A stretch of 64,000 nt of DNA, from contig NC_092369.1 in the NCBI RefSeq assembly GCF_030848805.1, forward strand, positions 5,966,661 to 6,030,660, given 5' to 3'. The translations under genes and the position numbers were made by a program. The number at the start of each line of letters is the position of its first letter. Position 1 is the stretch's first letter. This stretch comes from Temnothorax longispinosus (taxonomy: Eukaryota; Arthropoda; Insecta; Hymenoptera; Formicidae). The notes beneath the pieces are model-generated. The model was not told the DNA's origin, ran no database searches, and saw only the letters and a program-made list of their open reading frames with translations. Of this stretch, positions 25,201 through 36,017 are shown one piece after another.

Positions 25201-27660
25201 GGGGTGTAATAACAGAAGCTGTACAACAGCAAGGTGAATTACGATGCGCGATAAATTAAGCTTAATGGTGGATGATTATTCTGGTTTAGCGATTATGTAT
25301 AGAAGTCATAAAATAATATTAAAATTGTTTAACAATTTTTCGATATTTTGTTACATGATATATCGGGCAATTTCGAATATTTTTGCATATTTACAACTTC
25401 CATTAGTCGCTTCAAATCAATAGCGGCGATTAGATGAAGAAAACAAAAGTGTAATTTTAAATCGATAAAGGTATAAATGCTTCATTTTAGTTTCCCATAT
25501 ATATTTCCATTTGAATTCAAGGCGGAGTGGACGCTTCATTGCGAGATGTAAAAGAACCAACAACAGTTATCGTTTAATTCTGTCGATGAACATCTTCCTG
25601 TGACAGAGCTTCGTCCGTCCGATGATAGAGGCTCGGACAATTCTTTGTTTGCCACTGTCGCGTCGCCGTCAGGGCGCATTCGAGATGGAAGAAGCGAGAG
25701 GGAACGAGAGAGCTAAAGCGAGAGAAGCGGCTACCGCAAGGCCGTTGTAATTATTGTACTTCGCGGCGATTGTTCGAGTACGTGCGAACTGTCGGTACGA
25801 ATCTCAGCGGCACACCGAACACGGTGGAACGCGGCAATATTCCTCGTCGTTATATCTGCACCGCGCACTTTAACTGCCGCGTGGCCGCGCGAGAGACCAG
25901 GCGAGGGCAAGACGGTCAAACGATACACCGCCGCCCTGAAATCTACATTCAGTCTTCTGAATTTTATAGGCCGGCCGACGAAGAACGGCGATTCCCTCAT
26001 ACCGTGCCGCCACCGTCGTTTTTATGATGGGCATTCCCGTGACGGCTAAATACAGCGCGATGCAACGCGGTCGGATCATCCGCCAAACAGCTTTTTGCCC
26101 ATCGATCGCGATGACTTTTACGATAGTCGAGTCGCGGGCCGGCCCCCTCGCGATCATAAAGCCCCCAACAGCATTTGAGTTTCGGATGGTGGTATGCCGC
26201 GGCGTGGCGATGCAACGCAACGTAACGAAACGCAACGCGAGAGCCGAACGCACGAATCCCGTACGGAGAACTACACTCCACCTCTTCTACGCCTCTAAAT
26301 GCCGTGGAGCGTATACGCGCGCGAGTGGTTACGCGAGAATTTGTATTCGTTATGCGCCGCCAGTTTAAGAACAATTTACATTCTTAGTCGATGCTACGCT
26401 TTCTTTGGGGCCGCTCAACATGGGATTAAGATTCCGCAATTTCGGACTGAGCGCTTCAAAAAAATTTCAGATTCTCAAGTCGAACTCGTATGCATTCAGG
26501 TCGTCTTATAAAATGTTCGAATTAAAGCTTGTTCTTGTGCCTTAGTACTTAAACGATCATTTGTCAACGATTTATATTCTTAGTTGTATTCGCACGTTTT
26601 AGGATCAGTCAATGCAATTTTAGCAAACGCAGAATGATATTTCGCAGGTACGGTATGACGCGCACGTTCGAGTGAAGAAGATCGTGTACAAGTGCGCTAT
26701 ACCGTTGAGAAGCATAGCTGGCAAGACAGTGAGAATAATTTATGGCGTGGGAAGACATTTGCATTCCGCGAAAGATGCTTCGGCATCATAGAGACGGTCG
26801 GTAAGAAACGAACTAGTAAAGAATGGAAAGGAAAGCAGGAGCATCGATATCTTTCCTTGCGCAATCTGGCGTAAACGACTTTACGGCGAGGTGCCCGGAG
26901 TGGTCATCTCTCCCTGAGCGCGGTCGAAAACGATCGAAAAATTGCGTGCGACGTGAACCAAGGGAAAGAGCGACGCGCGCCGGTGAGAACGGCTTCACGA
27001 ACGGCGCATCATGAAGAGTTCCCATGGATGCCAGACTTGCAGAGTTGAAAAAATGTATAACGTCAGCCACTAGTAGGCAAAGCACAATCCCATTGGCTCT
27101 CTTCCCGAGGCCCGCCGAGGCTCGCGCGAACAAGAACTCCGGCTAGATCAGACCATAGGCCACGTTTTCGAGGCGTATTCCGTGCTCCTCCGTGTTGACT
27201 CGCGCGAACAGACGGGAGGACGGGTGAACGATGAGCGACGAGCAGGCCGAACGGTCAGCGATCAGCGGAGGCCTCGAGACGGGCACACTTTTGTTATGAG
27301 GATCATATAATATTCCAGTCAGCCCCGCGGTTGAACAACGGGCATCGACGCTCACGAGCTGAATGACAATTCAGGAGGGGGGCTACGAGAGACGCTGGGT
27401 AATTGCCAGCTTCGCCAATCATTATTACGTGTGTCGTTGGATATGCCGCGCCGCTGATACACGGGGGGCACATAGATAAACGGGGCCCGCGATCCGCGAA
27501 CTAACGGCGGTTCGAACGCGCGTGATTTACGTCGGTCAGCCCGCGGGAACTTGGCGTGTACTCGATAGTGATCTAAATCCGACGTTACGTCACTAACGTT
27601 CGGTGACTTTCGTCGAAATTTAAATGATATCGAAAAACCGGACAGAACAAATAGTTGGGA
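25201..27660. other. AT-rich gap then CpG-rich blocks
   Basis: 25200-25510 is AT-rich. 25640-26370 and 26640-27600 are CpG-dense, with complex sequence. Small local repeats occur: an AACGC/AACGT run near 26212-26243, and two copies of ACTCGCGCGAACA-like sequence about 70 bases apart (near 27122 and 27198). Overlapping frames on both strands (up to 127 codons, 25870-26253 minus) are not recognisable. Confidence 0.35.
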
Positions 27661-29700
27661 TATTACCAGCGTGACATTATTTATGCACGAATTAATTTCT
27701 TTGATAATACGTTAAATTAATTCGTAATTTCTATATTATGAATTCCGATTCGAGCAGACTATAAATTTATGAGAGAAGTGATATAGCTATAATTAACAGA
27801 TAATAATGTAATAGAAAATTATTGTCGCGAATATTGCAGCAATTGAAGTTACATGTGAAAGCTTAACCGTATGATTTAAGCGGTCACGATCCGATAAATG
27901 TTGTCAATTAATGCATAGAAGAGATATGCATGGTAATCTGATTGTATTTGATTTAGCATGGGTTAATTAAAACGGTGCCGTGATCGATGTGCCGATTATT
28001 GTGATACTCTCGACATTGGTAACCGGATGTATAACGGCATTTCTCGATAAGGAAAGCCTAAATCAAGATCGGCCGGTAATAATTAATTATCGGTCACTAT
28101 AATGTCTCTTCTACACATCAATTTAAAATATTTATAATCAGAGCAAAAATATGAATGAATTTTTCATTGATATATATAAAAAATATGCTATACTGTACAT
28201 TCAGCGAATCGATCATTAGATTACATATTTCGCATTCAATAACGTGAATGACTAAACTATTCACGTAAATTTCTCCACAATGCAGCATAAATGCAACACA
28301 ATTTATCATTCAATTCAAATGACATACCTAAAAATAGCTGTCATTAGAAAACATATATAGATATTACCTTATTATCATTGAAAATGCGGAAATAATGAAA
28401 CTATTACTGCTTGTAATGTTTATCGACCGTTTTAAGTATAAGTAAATGTTGATATGATATTGAGTTATGTGAGAAAATTTTTTGATAAAGTTATTGGCAT
28501 TGAGCTGTTACAGCTAAATAAAATGCCATGACACAATAAGAAGCATTACGATTGACTTAAATCATAAGATGGAAAAACATAAGATGGGAAACGCAACGAG
28601 GCGTACATGTGGATCAGGATGCAATAAATTATTGCAAATAATAATGTCGTCGCGGACTCCGGAGGGTGCTCGTTAAACAGAAGGCAACACAATCGTGTTG
28701 CTAATGACTCCGGTGCGGTGGAGTTGTTTCTTAGTACAACAACGTGGCGAGCGTAGATACTTCGTCACGCGTAGAGGATGGTGAGTCCTGGCGAATCATT
28801 AGTAAGGTATCCACCTTGAAAGCTAGTGGTTTCCTCTTGCCACGAGGCAGATCTCGATCTGTACATCTATTGTCTACTCGCGCAAGAGAGGCATTTAATT
28901 TCCAGAAAAAAATGTCCCGTTTGAAAACAGAAGATATGAACACAACTTCAGCCACTATTATGATGATTATTAAAATACCTATCATTTATATATAATTTCA
29001 ATAGTCTCTAACAGGATAACATCGTTACGAGAAAACTTTTATCAACACAAACCCGAAATCTCGGAAATAAACAGTCTGAAAAAAGAGCATCTACAATTTA
29101 AGGAAATTATCATAGGTTGTCCGGCGCGAGATTGTCCTAATGAGTATTGATAAAGTCATCTAATTACAGTTGCAGCGAATATACCTAAGTGAAAGGCTCG
29201 TAGGCGTGGCAGGAAGCGTACAATGGATGGGAAACCCGATAGTATACATAAAATATATGCGATCACAAAAACCCGCGGCTAAGAAAGTTGCGATATCGCG
29301 AAAGGTTAATTACTACGCACAGTATTATACGCACGACTAGTAATGCATTTCGATGAGAGGCAATGATATTTCCTTCAAGCGCGTAGCAATCATTTTCTTC
29401 GCTCGTTACGCTGGCTACTTCAATTTTTTTTTCTCGACAGAGATTATGCTTTGCTAACCGAGATAGTTATCAAGATAGTTATCAAGACAAAAATACAGCA
29501 TTTAGCAAATAATTATTTCTTCGTCACTGATAAATGTATTAACACATTTAAACAAATGTTATCCATAATTACAAATCAAGTTTCTTCGTTAGAAAAATAT
29601 ATCTTATGGATCCCTGAATTACAAATAAATAAATAAATAAAAATCAAATTCGCTTAATCGTGTAGAGAGAGTACGTATTAGAGAGAGGTTTCGAGTCTCT
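27661..29700. other. AT-rich desert with a possible acceptor-linked frame
   Basis: AT-rich through most of its length, apart from a mixed patch at 28600-28880. A 12-base tandem (GATAGTTATCAA twice) is at 29462-29485. An acceptor-like T run ending CTCGACAG at 29440 precedes a 65-codon open frame to 29636, but such short frames are common in AT-rich sequence. An (AAAT)n run is at 29623-29643. No gene call is made. Confidence 0.4.
29623..29643. repeat. (AAAT)n microsatellite
   Basis: Five near-perfect AAAT units. Confidence 0.85.
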
Positions 29701-29741
29701 ATTTCAAGAACGGTAACAGGACTTCGTGGAACACAAGCCTT

Positions 29742-29845
29742 GGTAAGGACTTGTCGTGCAAGCGTTACAGATCTGATGGCACTAATGACGGGGTCTCCGT
29801 GTGTCCACGTGTTGTGACACTAAGTGACCACGAAAAGGGGGTACC
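29742..29845 (+). repeat. Three-copy local element, copy 1
   Basis: Aligns by eye with 30677-30786 at roughly 65-70% over about 105 bases, in direct orientation, and more weakly with 30083-30165. Shared blocks include TAAGGACT, TCGTGCA(A/G)GC, TCTGATGGC/TCCGATGAC, CTAATGACG, GTGTCC and the closing GGTACC-like GGTACCA/GGTACCG. The element is GC-richer than its surroundings. Differences between copies are mostly transitions and fall at all codon positions, so the blocks do not look coding although one frame is open. It could be a duplicated regulatory module or three old copies of an unnamed interspersed repeat. Confidence 0.6.
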
Positions 29846-30082
29846 ACGAAGAAGTGACGATGATCAGTTTGTTAGGTTCCCTTGTCGGTTTGATAAATCG
29901 ACGGTAACAAGTCGGGCCAGAGGGTAGAGTCCGGAAGTGTCATTATTTTTACAACATATCTGCCGGCTTAAGAATAATTTGCCGTGGTTAATCGGAATAA
30001 AGCGCCAGTCATGCTACGCCGTTGCGTTCTATGAACTATAAGGCATCGTTGACGGTCCCAGGATGACTTCACGCTTGGCACA

Positions 30083-30165
30083 GGTTGATCGTGCAGGCGT
30101 TAGGAATGTGATGACACTCGCAATGAAGCCCTAGCTCCAATATGAAAACTAACTGAGCATGAGAA
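30083..30165 (+). repeat. Three-copy local element, copy 2 (most diverged)
   Basis: Shares GATCGTGCAGGCGTTAGGAA, GTGATGAC(A)CT, AATGA(A)G and a distal ACTAACTGA block with copies 1 and 3, in the same order and orientation. It starts 341 bases after copy 1 and 594 bases before copy 3. It lacks the terminal GGTACC block. Confidence 0.5.
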
Positions 30166-30676
30166 AATAAAAGAAAGACGGCCCATGGGAAGGTGTCTTA
30201 AAATTCTTTTGCGTCTGAATACTTTCATGATGACATCACTGATTTGTATCTCTCTGCTGCTATCGTTTATAATATTGTCACATGTCCGATCGTTTATAAC
30301 ATACTGCGTGGAATGAGCAATGTATGCGTCTGGAAATTATACACTTAGCAACAGTCATCACGTCCGTATTTTAAGGAAGTACTCTTGTAATCTTGAATAT
30401 ATTCGAAAATATCGCCGTACTTCATTCTCTCAGATAACAGATAAAAACTATTAATAATTCTTATTGACGTTAAAAGTCGCGAAAGAAACAAAATTTGATT
30501 TAAAAATAAAATCTCACAACACGTTAGTAAATTATATTTTGGAATACACCGTCTTCGTAATAAATTATAGTGTGATATTCTCGTTACCGCAGACGCATTT
30601 GCGGTAACATCTCGAAAGAAGAAAATTCCGAAAAGTCCGACACCTCCCGATCGAATCTCGCGGTTCGGGCCGGCGC
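30166..30676. other. AT-rich spacer between element copies
   Basis: Mostly AT-rich with no supported frame. It lies between copies 2 and 3 of the local element and carries no further copy. Confidence 0.5.
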
Positions 30677-30786
30677 GTTAAGGACTCCTCGTGCAGGCAT
30701 CAGGAATCCGATGACGCTAATGACGAGGCTATGTGTCCGCATATTGACGCTAACTGGACTGACTACGAGGAAGACTCGTTGGTACC
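30677..30786 (+). repeat. Three-copy local element, copy 3
   Basis: The GC-rich copy of the family, matching copy 1 end to end with two small gaps. It contains GTTAAGGACT, TCGTGCAGGC, GATGACGCTAATGACGAGG, GTGTCC, GACGCTAACTGG and GGTACC. A chance 85-codon plus-strand frame (30731-30988) begins inside it. The following 130 bases are purine-rich and include a perfect 12-base palindrome, GCCTCGCGAGGC, at 30907-30918. Confidence 0.6.
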
Positions 30787-33624
30787 GAGGACGGTGCGGG
30801 GGAACGCGGAGGACGAGAAGATGAGAGAGGCAGAAGTGGCGATGAAGCCTGAGCAGAAAGTATCGTGCAGAAACGGCGTGCACGAGGTAACAAACGTCTC
30901 CTCGAGGCCTCGCGAGGCGAGGAGAGGAGGTCGCGGCGAGGTGAGGAGGCCGTTTTCGAGCCGCGGAGATGATTTACCTTACAACTAACAATATCCCTCC
31001 TTAAGGCCCTGGCGGATTTATTGGTTCTCTCTCTTTCCACCGGAGGGTGTTCAGCGGGGATAGGGCAGTGCCTCGCGAGAAGTATCCAGAGAGAGAGAAG
31101 GAGAAAGACAGAGACGGAGGGGAGACGAGAAAAAGGGCCCCGGGCTCGAACCCGGCACCTCATTACCCGATAATTTACTACGCGAGTAATTAACTGGGCA
31201 CACAAACGGTGCCACGTTATGTATACCCGGTGTGCGCGGATATACACCGCCGACGACTCTTCCTTCCCGGTACTTCTCGGATGCGTACGCTCGTATATTA
31301 CCGCGCCGCGTCCTCCTGCCGATCTATTTATCCATTCGTTTTGGCGTGACGAGCCCTCGGCTCCCCGGCCGACCCGGATGCGCGCGATAAACGGTTCGAT
31401 AATGGCGGTCTCGAGTGCCCAGCGAGAAAAAGTATTTACGACGTCTGTGTATTACATTTTATTTCCCTCGTTGATATTTTAGCACCACGATAATAGCGCG
31501 ATAATTATGGTCTTTTATAGGTATATATTATAGCTAAGATAATAATAATAATAATATGTGCACTAACTTATCGCAAGAAGAAAAAGTATAAAATTGAGTT
31601 TCCGAAGAACTCTCTACTCTGGTTAAATTGTCGCGTTATATGTCTCCGTGTGAATAAATGTGAATTACATCTGTAAGCAGATCACAGCCGGAAAGGGGCT
31701 CGAGATGTCATTAAATCCTTCGATCAGCAGCGTAAAGACTCGTTTCCAAGTATCTTGTGTCGGCGAAGACAAAGGTTCTCGCGAAAGACAGACGAGAGCC
31801 GAAGCAGTTGCCATTTATAGGCGTTGCTGAGGTGGCTATCGCTTGTTATTCGGCACGTTCCTGGATTTTTCATTTGATACGCATTTTACGATTTTTCGCG
31901 TGTGACTGTCACCGCCTCGGCGTCTCTGTATAGTCATCAGATCGAGGCTACCTGCATGCTAATCATGCCGCCGACCGGACAGAACTATGTGCGAGGAATA
32001 GATTTCAGTATTAGGGCTACAAATTCGACTACTCGATTTCTTTTCCGAGAGATTCAGAAGCCGGGTCTCACGACCGGATAAGATATAGCCATAAATTTTC
32101 GAACGAACTTTCGCAAAGCGTATGCAAAGCGAAAAATTGGATAGCTTCAACTTACTAATTCTCTCTCATAATCAGTCAATTATGTCCAATGTCATGTAAT
32201 ATAACGTAACGCGATACCGTCGTAGTTATTGAGAAATGGGAGGAAAAAAGACTAACGCTACTTCGTTATCCTGGTAAATTATTTCTGCGCGACCGAGAGA
32301 TAAATCCTTTGTAGACGGTAATAATTTAAAAAAGCTGCAAAATTAATTTAGCATCCGTGGGTGCCGCTGCCAAAACGGTGATAAATTCTCCACACCGATA
32401 CGCCTGCGCGAATGTAAATCACTCTTGGCGCATTTACCTTTCGCGACCGAAAGAGGTAAGGTCTAAGCGCGATCGCGGGCATTAAAAACGCAGCGTCGAG
32501 GTTGCTGCTGACGAATAGCCCGCGAAATAGTGGACGCTCGAGGTTGCGCCAGACGACTTGTCGGAGATCGGTAGAAAACGGTGAGCACCACTGGCGAATG
32601 TCACGCGTTGGCGGTGTCTCGACCACTGACACCCGGCCAGAAGGATAAGGATGTGCGTCCTGCGTACCGCGCGACTCTGCGGAGGAGTCGTTCGATACGA
32701 CGCGAGAAGAAGGCACTAAAATAATAAGGGGAAAAAGGAGGGCCCGTCCTCCGGTGTACGGACTGGGAGAGGCACGAAGAAGCGAAGGCTTAAGCTCGAA
32801 GAAAAAGGCGGCGAAGCTGATTAGAATGAGAATAGACGCGGACGTGAACGCGCAAACGGATCTCCCTGGATTGGAGGGAGAAGTATCGCCAGTAGGGCGC
32901 GAGGAGATGAGAGACCGAAACAGGCAAACTAAATAATAAAGCCCACACTTGGCCCACTACCTCCCGGGACCCCAAACGGACCACCCGGTGCAAGGGAACG
33001 AGGAGTCGCTCGTCGAGAGCGAGCGCTGGGCCCCGGGTGGGCAGAGGTGAGCATTTGAAATGGTAATTACGAGAACCAAAACCACCGATCCCCGATAAAA
33101 TCGTTTCCAGCGGTTATTCGGCGTAATGAATTTTCACCTTGGTGGAACTGTTTCTCCGCTAATAACACGCGGGTCGGCCCGTTTGTGCATTTTTTTCGCT
33201 GGACGTAATCGCAGCAGTCGACTTAAACGGAGAACGCGCGATCTTGATCGACAGGTGCATAGACCGCTTTTAACGGAATGTTAATATCGAGCTAAACGTT
33301 CTGTCGAGAGAGTTGACGAGCAATTATTAATTAACGTTATCTTAAGGCTAAGGGAGAATGGATGCACGAATCTCTGAACACGAAACAAATCGCGATAAGT
33401 GTAATGAGAGCTCGGAAAGAAAAAAAATCTCGCGCAATTTTGAGAGATGACTCGATGCGATCGTTAATTATAATAATCGGCGTTAAAACCACGTGTCGTT
33501 AAGCATATTTTCAACGTACCCTCGCTTGAAGGATGCGATTATCTCGAAGCACAATACCAGAATTTAATTACTCTTTCGCTCGCGTTGTACATCTCGAGAC
33601 TGCGAACGGGCCACTCGCGCGTCC
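30787..33624. other. CpG-rich and mixed blocks, no gene
   Basis: 30790-31480 is CpG-dense with a hairpin CCGGG-CTCGAA-CCCGG at about 31138-31155. 31490-31680 is AT-rich with an (AAT)n run at 31539-31555. 31680-32160 is mixed. 32340-33060 is GC-rich and contains a CGCTCG...CGAGCG hairpin near 33007-33025. 33060-33330 alternates TAATTA/TTAA-type words with GC-rich words, as enhancer-like DNA often does. Frames are short and overlap on both strands (longest 165 codons, 31247-30750 minus). Confidence 0.35.
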
Positions 33625-33730
33625 GTGCATTATGCATACGAGAGCCGGAGAGATGCACTTATGAAGGATCTGATTGAGTTCTGAGTAAATGGCATCTGGT
33701 TAGCCGAGCTGCTAATTAAACAGCCGCGAG
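33625..33730 (+). repeat. Duplicated conserved-looking element, copy A
   Basis: About 106 bases that recur at 34256-34364 in direct orientation, offset 631 bases. Hand alignment gives roughly 85-90% identity overall and about 94% over the core from 33659 to 33723. The flanks do not match. The element opens with GTGCATTATGCATACGAG, a near-palindrome with ATGCAT POU/octamer-like half sites, and closes with GAGCTGCTAATTAAACA, which has a TAATTA homeodomain core. Both reading directions are interrupted or uninformative and base changes are not third-position biased, so a non-coding regulatory module is favoured; a short ncRNA or an unnamed repeat is the alternative. Confidence 0.75.
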
Positions 33731-34255
33731 CAGCATCGTTCGTCTTCTCGGTATATATAGCTGCGCGAAAACAACACAACGGTACTCTGGATATATTCAC
33801 TGTGCAATATATTTAAACCTGACTTTGCAAATTGCATTTTCTGTATATGCTAATCGTGTGATTCCAATTATTAAAATACTGATAATAATTAGAAAAGACT
33901 TAGGAAAAATACTTGATTATAATTAACAGAATACATAAAATGTCGCAAAATCAGCAATATCAATTTTAATGACTTTTTTATTCATCAGTTTCAAATTTAT
34001 TAGAAACCGATTAAAAATAAAATTAAAAATACTGCAATATTGTTTGTTAAGTATCTGTAAATATCCATAAGAACATTCGTCTTGATTTCAACTATCTTAA
34101 AAATGCAAGAATCGCTTATTGATACGCAATAACGTGCGGCGACAGCAATTTTTAATTATTTTCACGAGCTTTCACCCCTCTTTTTCCCTTCTCTCGGTAC
34201 TCCATCAATTTGACACGAGGGACACCGTCTGTGCGTGTGTAACAGCCGCACGGCG
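33731..34255. other. AT-rich spacer between duplicated elements
   Basis: Mostly AT-rich, with long T/A words between 33780 and 34110, and no frame of interest. A TATATATAG run near 33752 resembles a TATA box, but nothing downstream supports a gene. Confidence 0.5.
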
Positions 34256-34364
34256 GTGCATTATGCATACGAGGGCCAAGCCGAGGTGCGCTTATGAAGG
34301 GATCTGATTGAGTTCTGAGTATATGGCGTCTGGTTTGCCGAGCTGCTAATTAAACACCCGCGAA
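34256..34364 (+). repeat. Duplicated conserved-looking element, copy B
   Basis: Partner of 33625-33730. It keeps the TGCATTATGCATACGAG block, TTATGAAGG, the 20-base run ATCTGATTGAGTTCTGAGTA and GCCGAGCTGCTAATTAAACA, with one inserted G, two inserted bases near the left and scattered substitutions. It is followed by GC-rich and then pyrimidine-rich sequence unlike the flank of copy A, so the duplication boundary is sharp. Confidence 0.75.
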
Positions 34365-35960
34365 GAGGTGCCCCGACACACGGGCATGCGAGTCACACAC
34401 CGGTTCTGCGTTACCACCGGAGCCGTCGTCTTCCCTTTCTCTCTATCTCTCGTTCTCTCGTATCCATCTCTCTCGCGTCGATTCTCTTCTCGCCACCGCT
34501 CGTCCTCACCGTTCTCACTCGCTCGCTGATTGATATTTAAGCCCGAAGTTTAACCCACCCGCGGTCCCTCGCCCGTCCTCCTTCCGTCTCCTTCATCCAT
34601 GTTCCACGGGGTCGTTAGCGAGCAGCTCCTACTCCCGACATTGGCTGTTGCTGGTACTGGTGATGCTGGTGCACACCGTGTCGTTGCTGCGGTGATTTCT
34701 GCACACCTGGCGAGGAGGTCCGCCTGCATGGTACCAGTAAGCCCAACGCGGGAGTAATAGCGTACGCCTCGATTAAATCCGACTCGCCTCGGCGACGGCA
34801 ATATCCTCACGACAATTTCGCTCGTTCCCTGTCTATTTTCTCTGTTTCTCTCCAGTCTCTCATCGCGACACGCTCCCGCTGCCGCATCAACGTCCCGGAA
34901 GTAGGGATAGAGTCAAAACGCAGATTTATGGAGGAAACGATGCTATACAGTAATCCGCGATTCGCATACGACGCTCTCTGTGCATTGCGAATAATGGATA
35001 AACTAGGATGTGCGGCAATTTATAAAATATATTAAAGTAATGATCTCTTTTTAATGATTAAGGCATAAAAGATTGTCTGATTATTTGTTACGAGCTAATT
35101 CGGTGAGTTCTATTAATGTATGTCAGCTTAAATATCGAAAGAAGAGAAAACGGATAAAACTTTTTAATTTATATCACACACGCAACATGCCATAATATCT
35201 CTTGCAATATTAATACCATAAAATGTGTGATTTTAATGATTTTATACATCGATATAGAAACAAAAGGTTTAACTTTAGAATATTGTTATCGTAAATCTAT
35301 TGAGTTTCACAGCCGGATATACGTATATATCTTTTAAATAAAATAAATTTTTTTAATTTTATTAAAAGAAAACAATTGTTTCTTATTGTCTTCGCGATAC
35401 GAAGGCAATAATAAACAGCATCGAGTTCCTATTTCTTGACATCTGAATCGCCACACTCTCCATATAGTCACAATGACTACGTTCGAAGATACAATCCGTT
35501 ACTTCTTGCCGGGTTGTTTTGTCCAAGATGATTACGTCAGACAAACTTGGCGCTGTAGAAGACAAAAGGTGTTTCGCGTTCAATAAACGGCCGAAGACGC
35601 GCGTGGATTCTCGTCAGTCGGCGGTCATCGTGACTGGGGCCTGCGTATCTACGTATGCGTGAAGAGTGTGGAAAGGTGCCCGCGTCACGCCGGGGACCCT
35701 GGGGACAATTCTCCTCGATCCTTCTTGCACGGACAGCCGCGTATAAAGCACCTGTTGGCCGGCCGAATCGCACGCGTTCCTCGCCGCGGCCGACCGAGTG
35801 TGTTACGCGCGTCCTACCGGCCCCTTTTTGCCACCGGGAACAGAAATAGTTTCTCGGCTGACCGAACATCAGCCAGAGGGTACTTAGCACCTCATCGTCT
35901 GACGGACACGCCGTGCCAGAGTTCTGCTATGCGAAATTCTTCGCCGTCTTCCAGACCTTT
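34365..35960. other. GC-rich, AT-rich, then GC-rich blocks
   Basis: 34365-34900 is GC-rich with a CT tract (about 34430-34500). 34960-35390 is AT-rich. 35560-35960 is CpG-dense, with overlapping frames on both strands (117 codons minus, 124 codons plus) that I do not recognise. Confidence 0.4.
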
Positions 35961-35968
35961 CAGCCTAG

Positions 35969-36012
35969 AGGTGCCCCTACTCCGGGGCACCTTGAACCCG
36001 GTTTACCCGGGT
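35969..36012. other. Two adjacent perfect hairpins
   Basis: The first has a 9-bp stem AGGTGCCCC (35969-35977) and GGGGCACCT (35984-35992) with a 6-base loop. The second has a 6-bp stem ACCCGG (35996-36001) and CCGGGT (36007-36012) with a 5-base loop. In addition CCCCTAC (35974-35980) can pair with GTAGGGG (36011-36017), an arrangement exclusive with the first hairpin. No RNA family is recognised and no poly-T follows. Confidence 0.55.
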
Positions 36013-36017
36013 AGGGG

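Noticed and set aside
30677..30786. Reading the three-copy element as a coding repeat (shared SC-R...SDD..ND residues)
   Set aside because: Substitutions between copies fall mostly at first and second codon positions, and copy 2 has several stops, so the protein similarity follows from DNA similarity.
31131..31157. tRNA T-arm/B-box-like GGTTCGAGCC on the minus strand followed by a T run
   Set aside because: The stem CCGGG/CCCGG closes a loop of 6, not 7, bases. No A-box, anticodon arm or acceptor stem can be found upstream at the required distance.
34229..34256. Sequence resembling a known insect microRNA (mir-210-like TGTGCGTGTG...ACAGC)
   Set aside because: Internal insertion and mismatches in the mature region, and no star arm forms a precursor hairpin.
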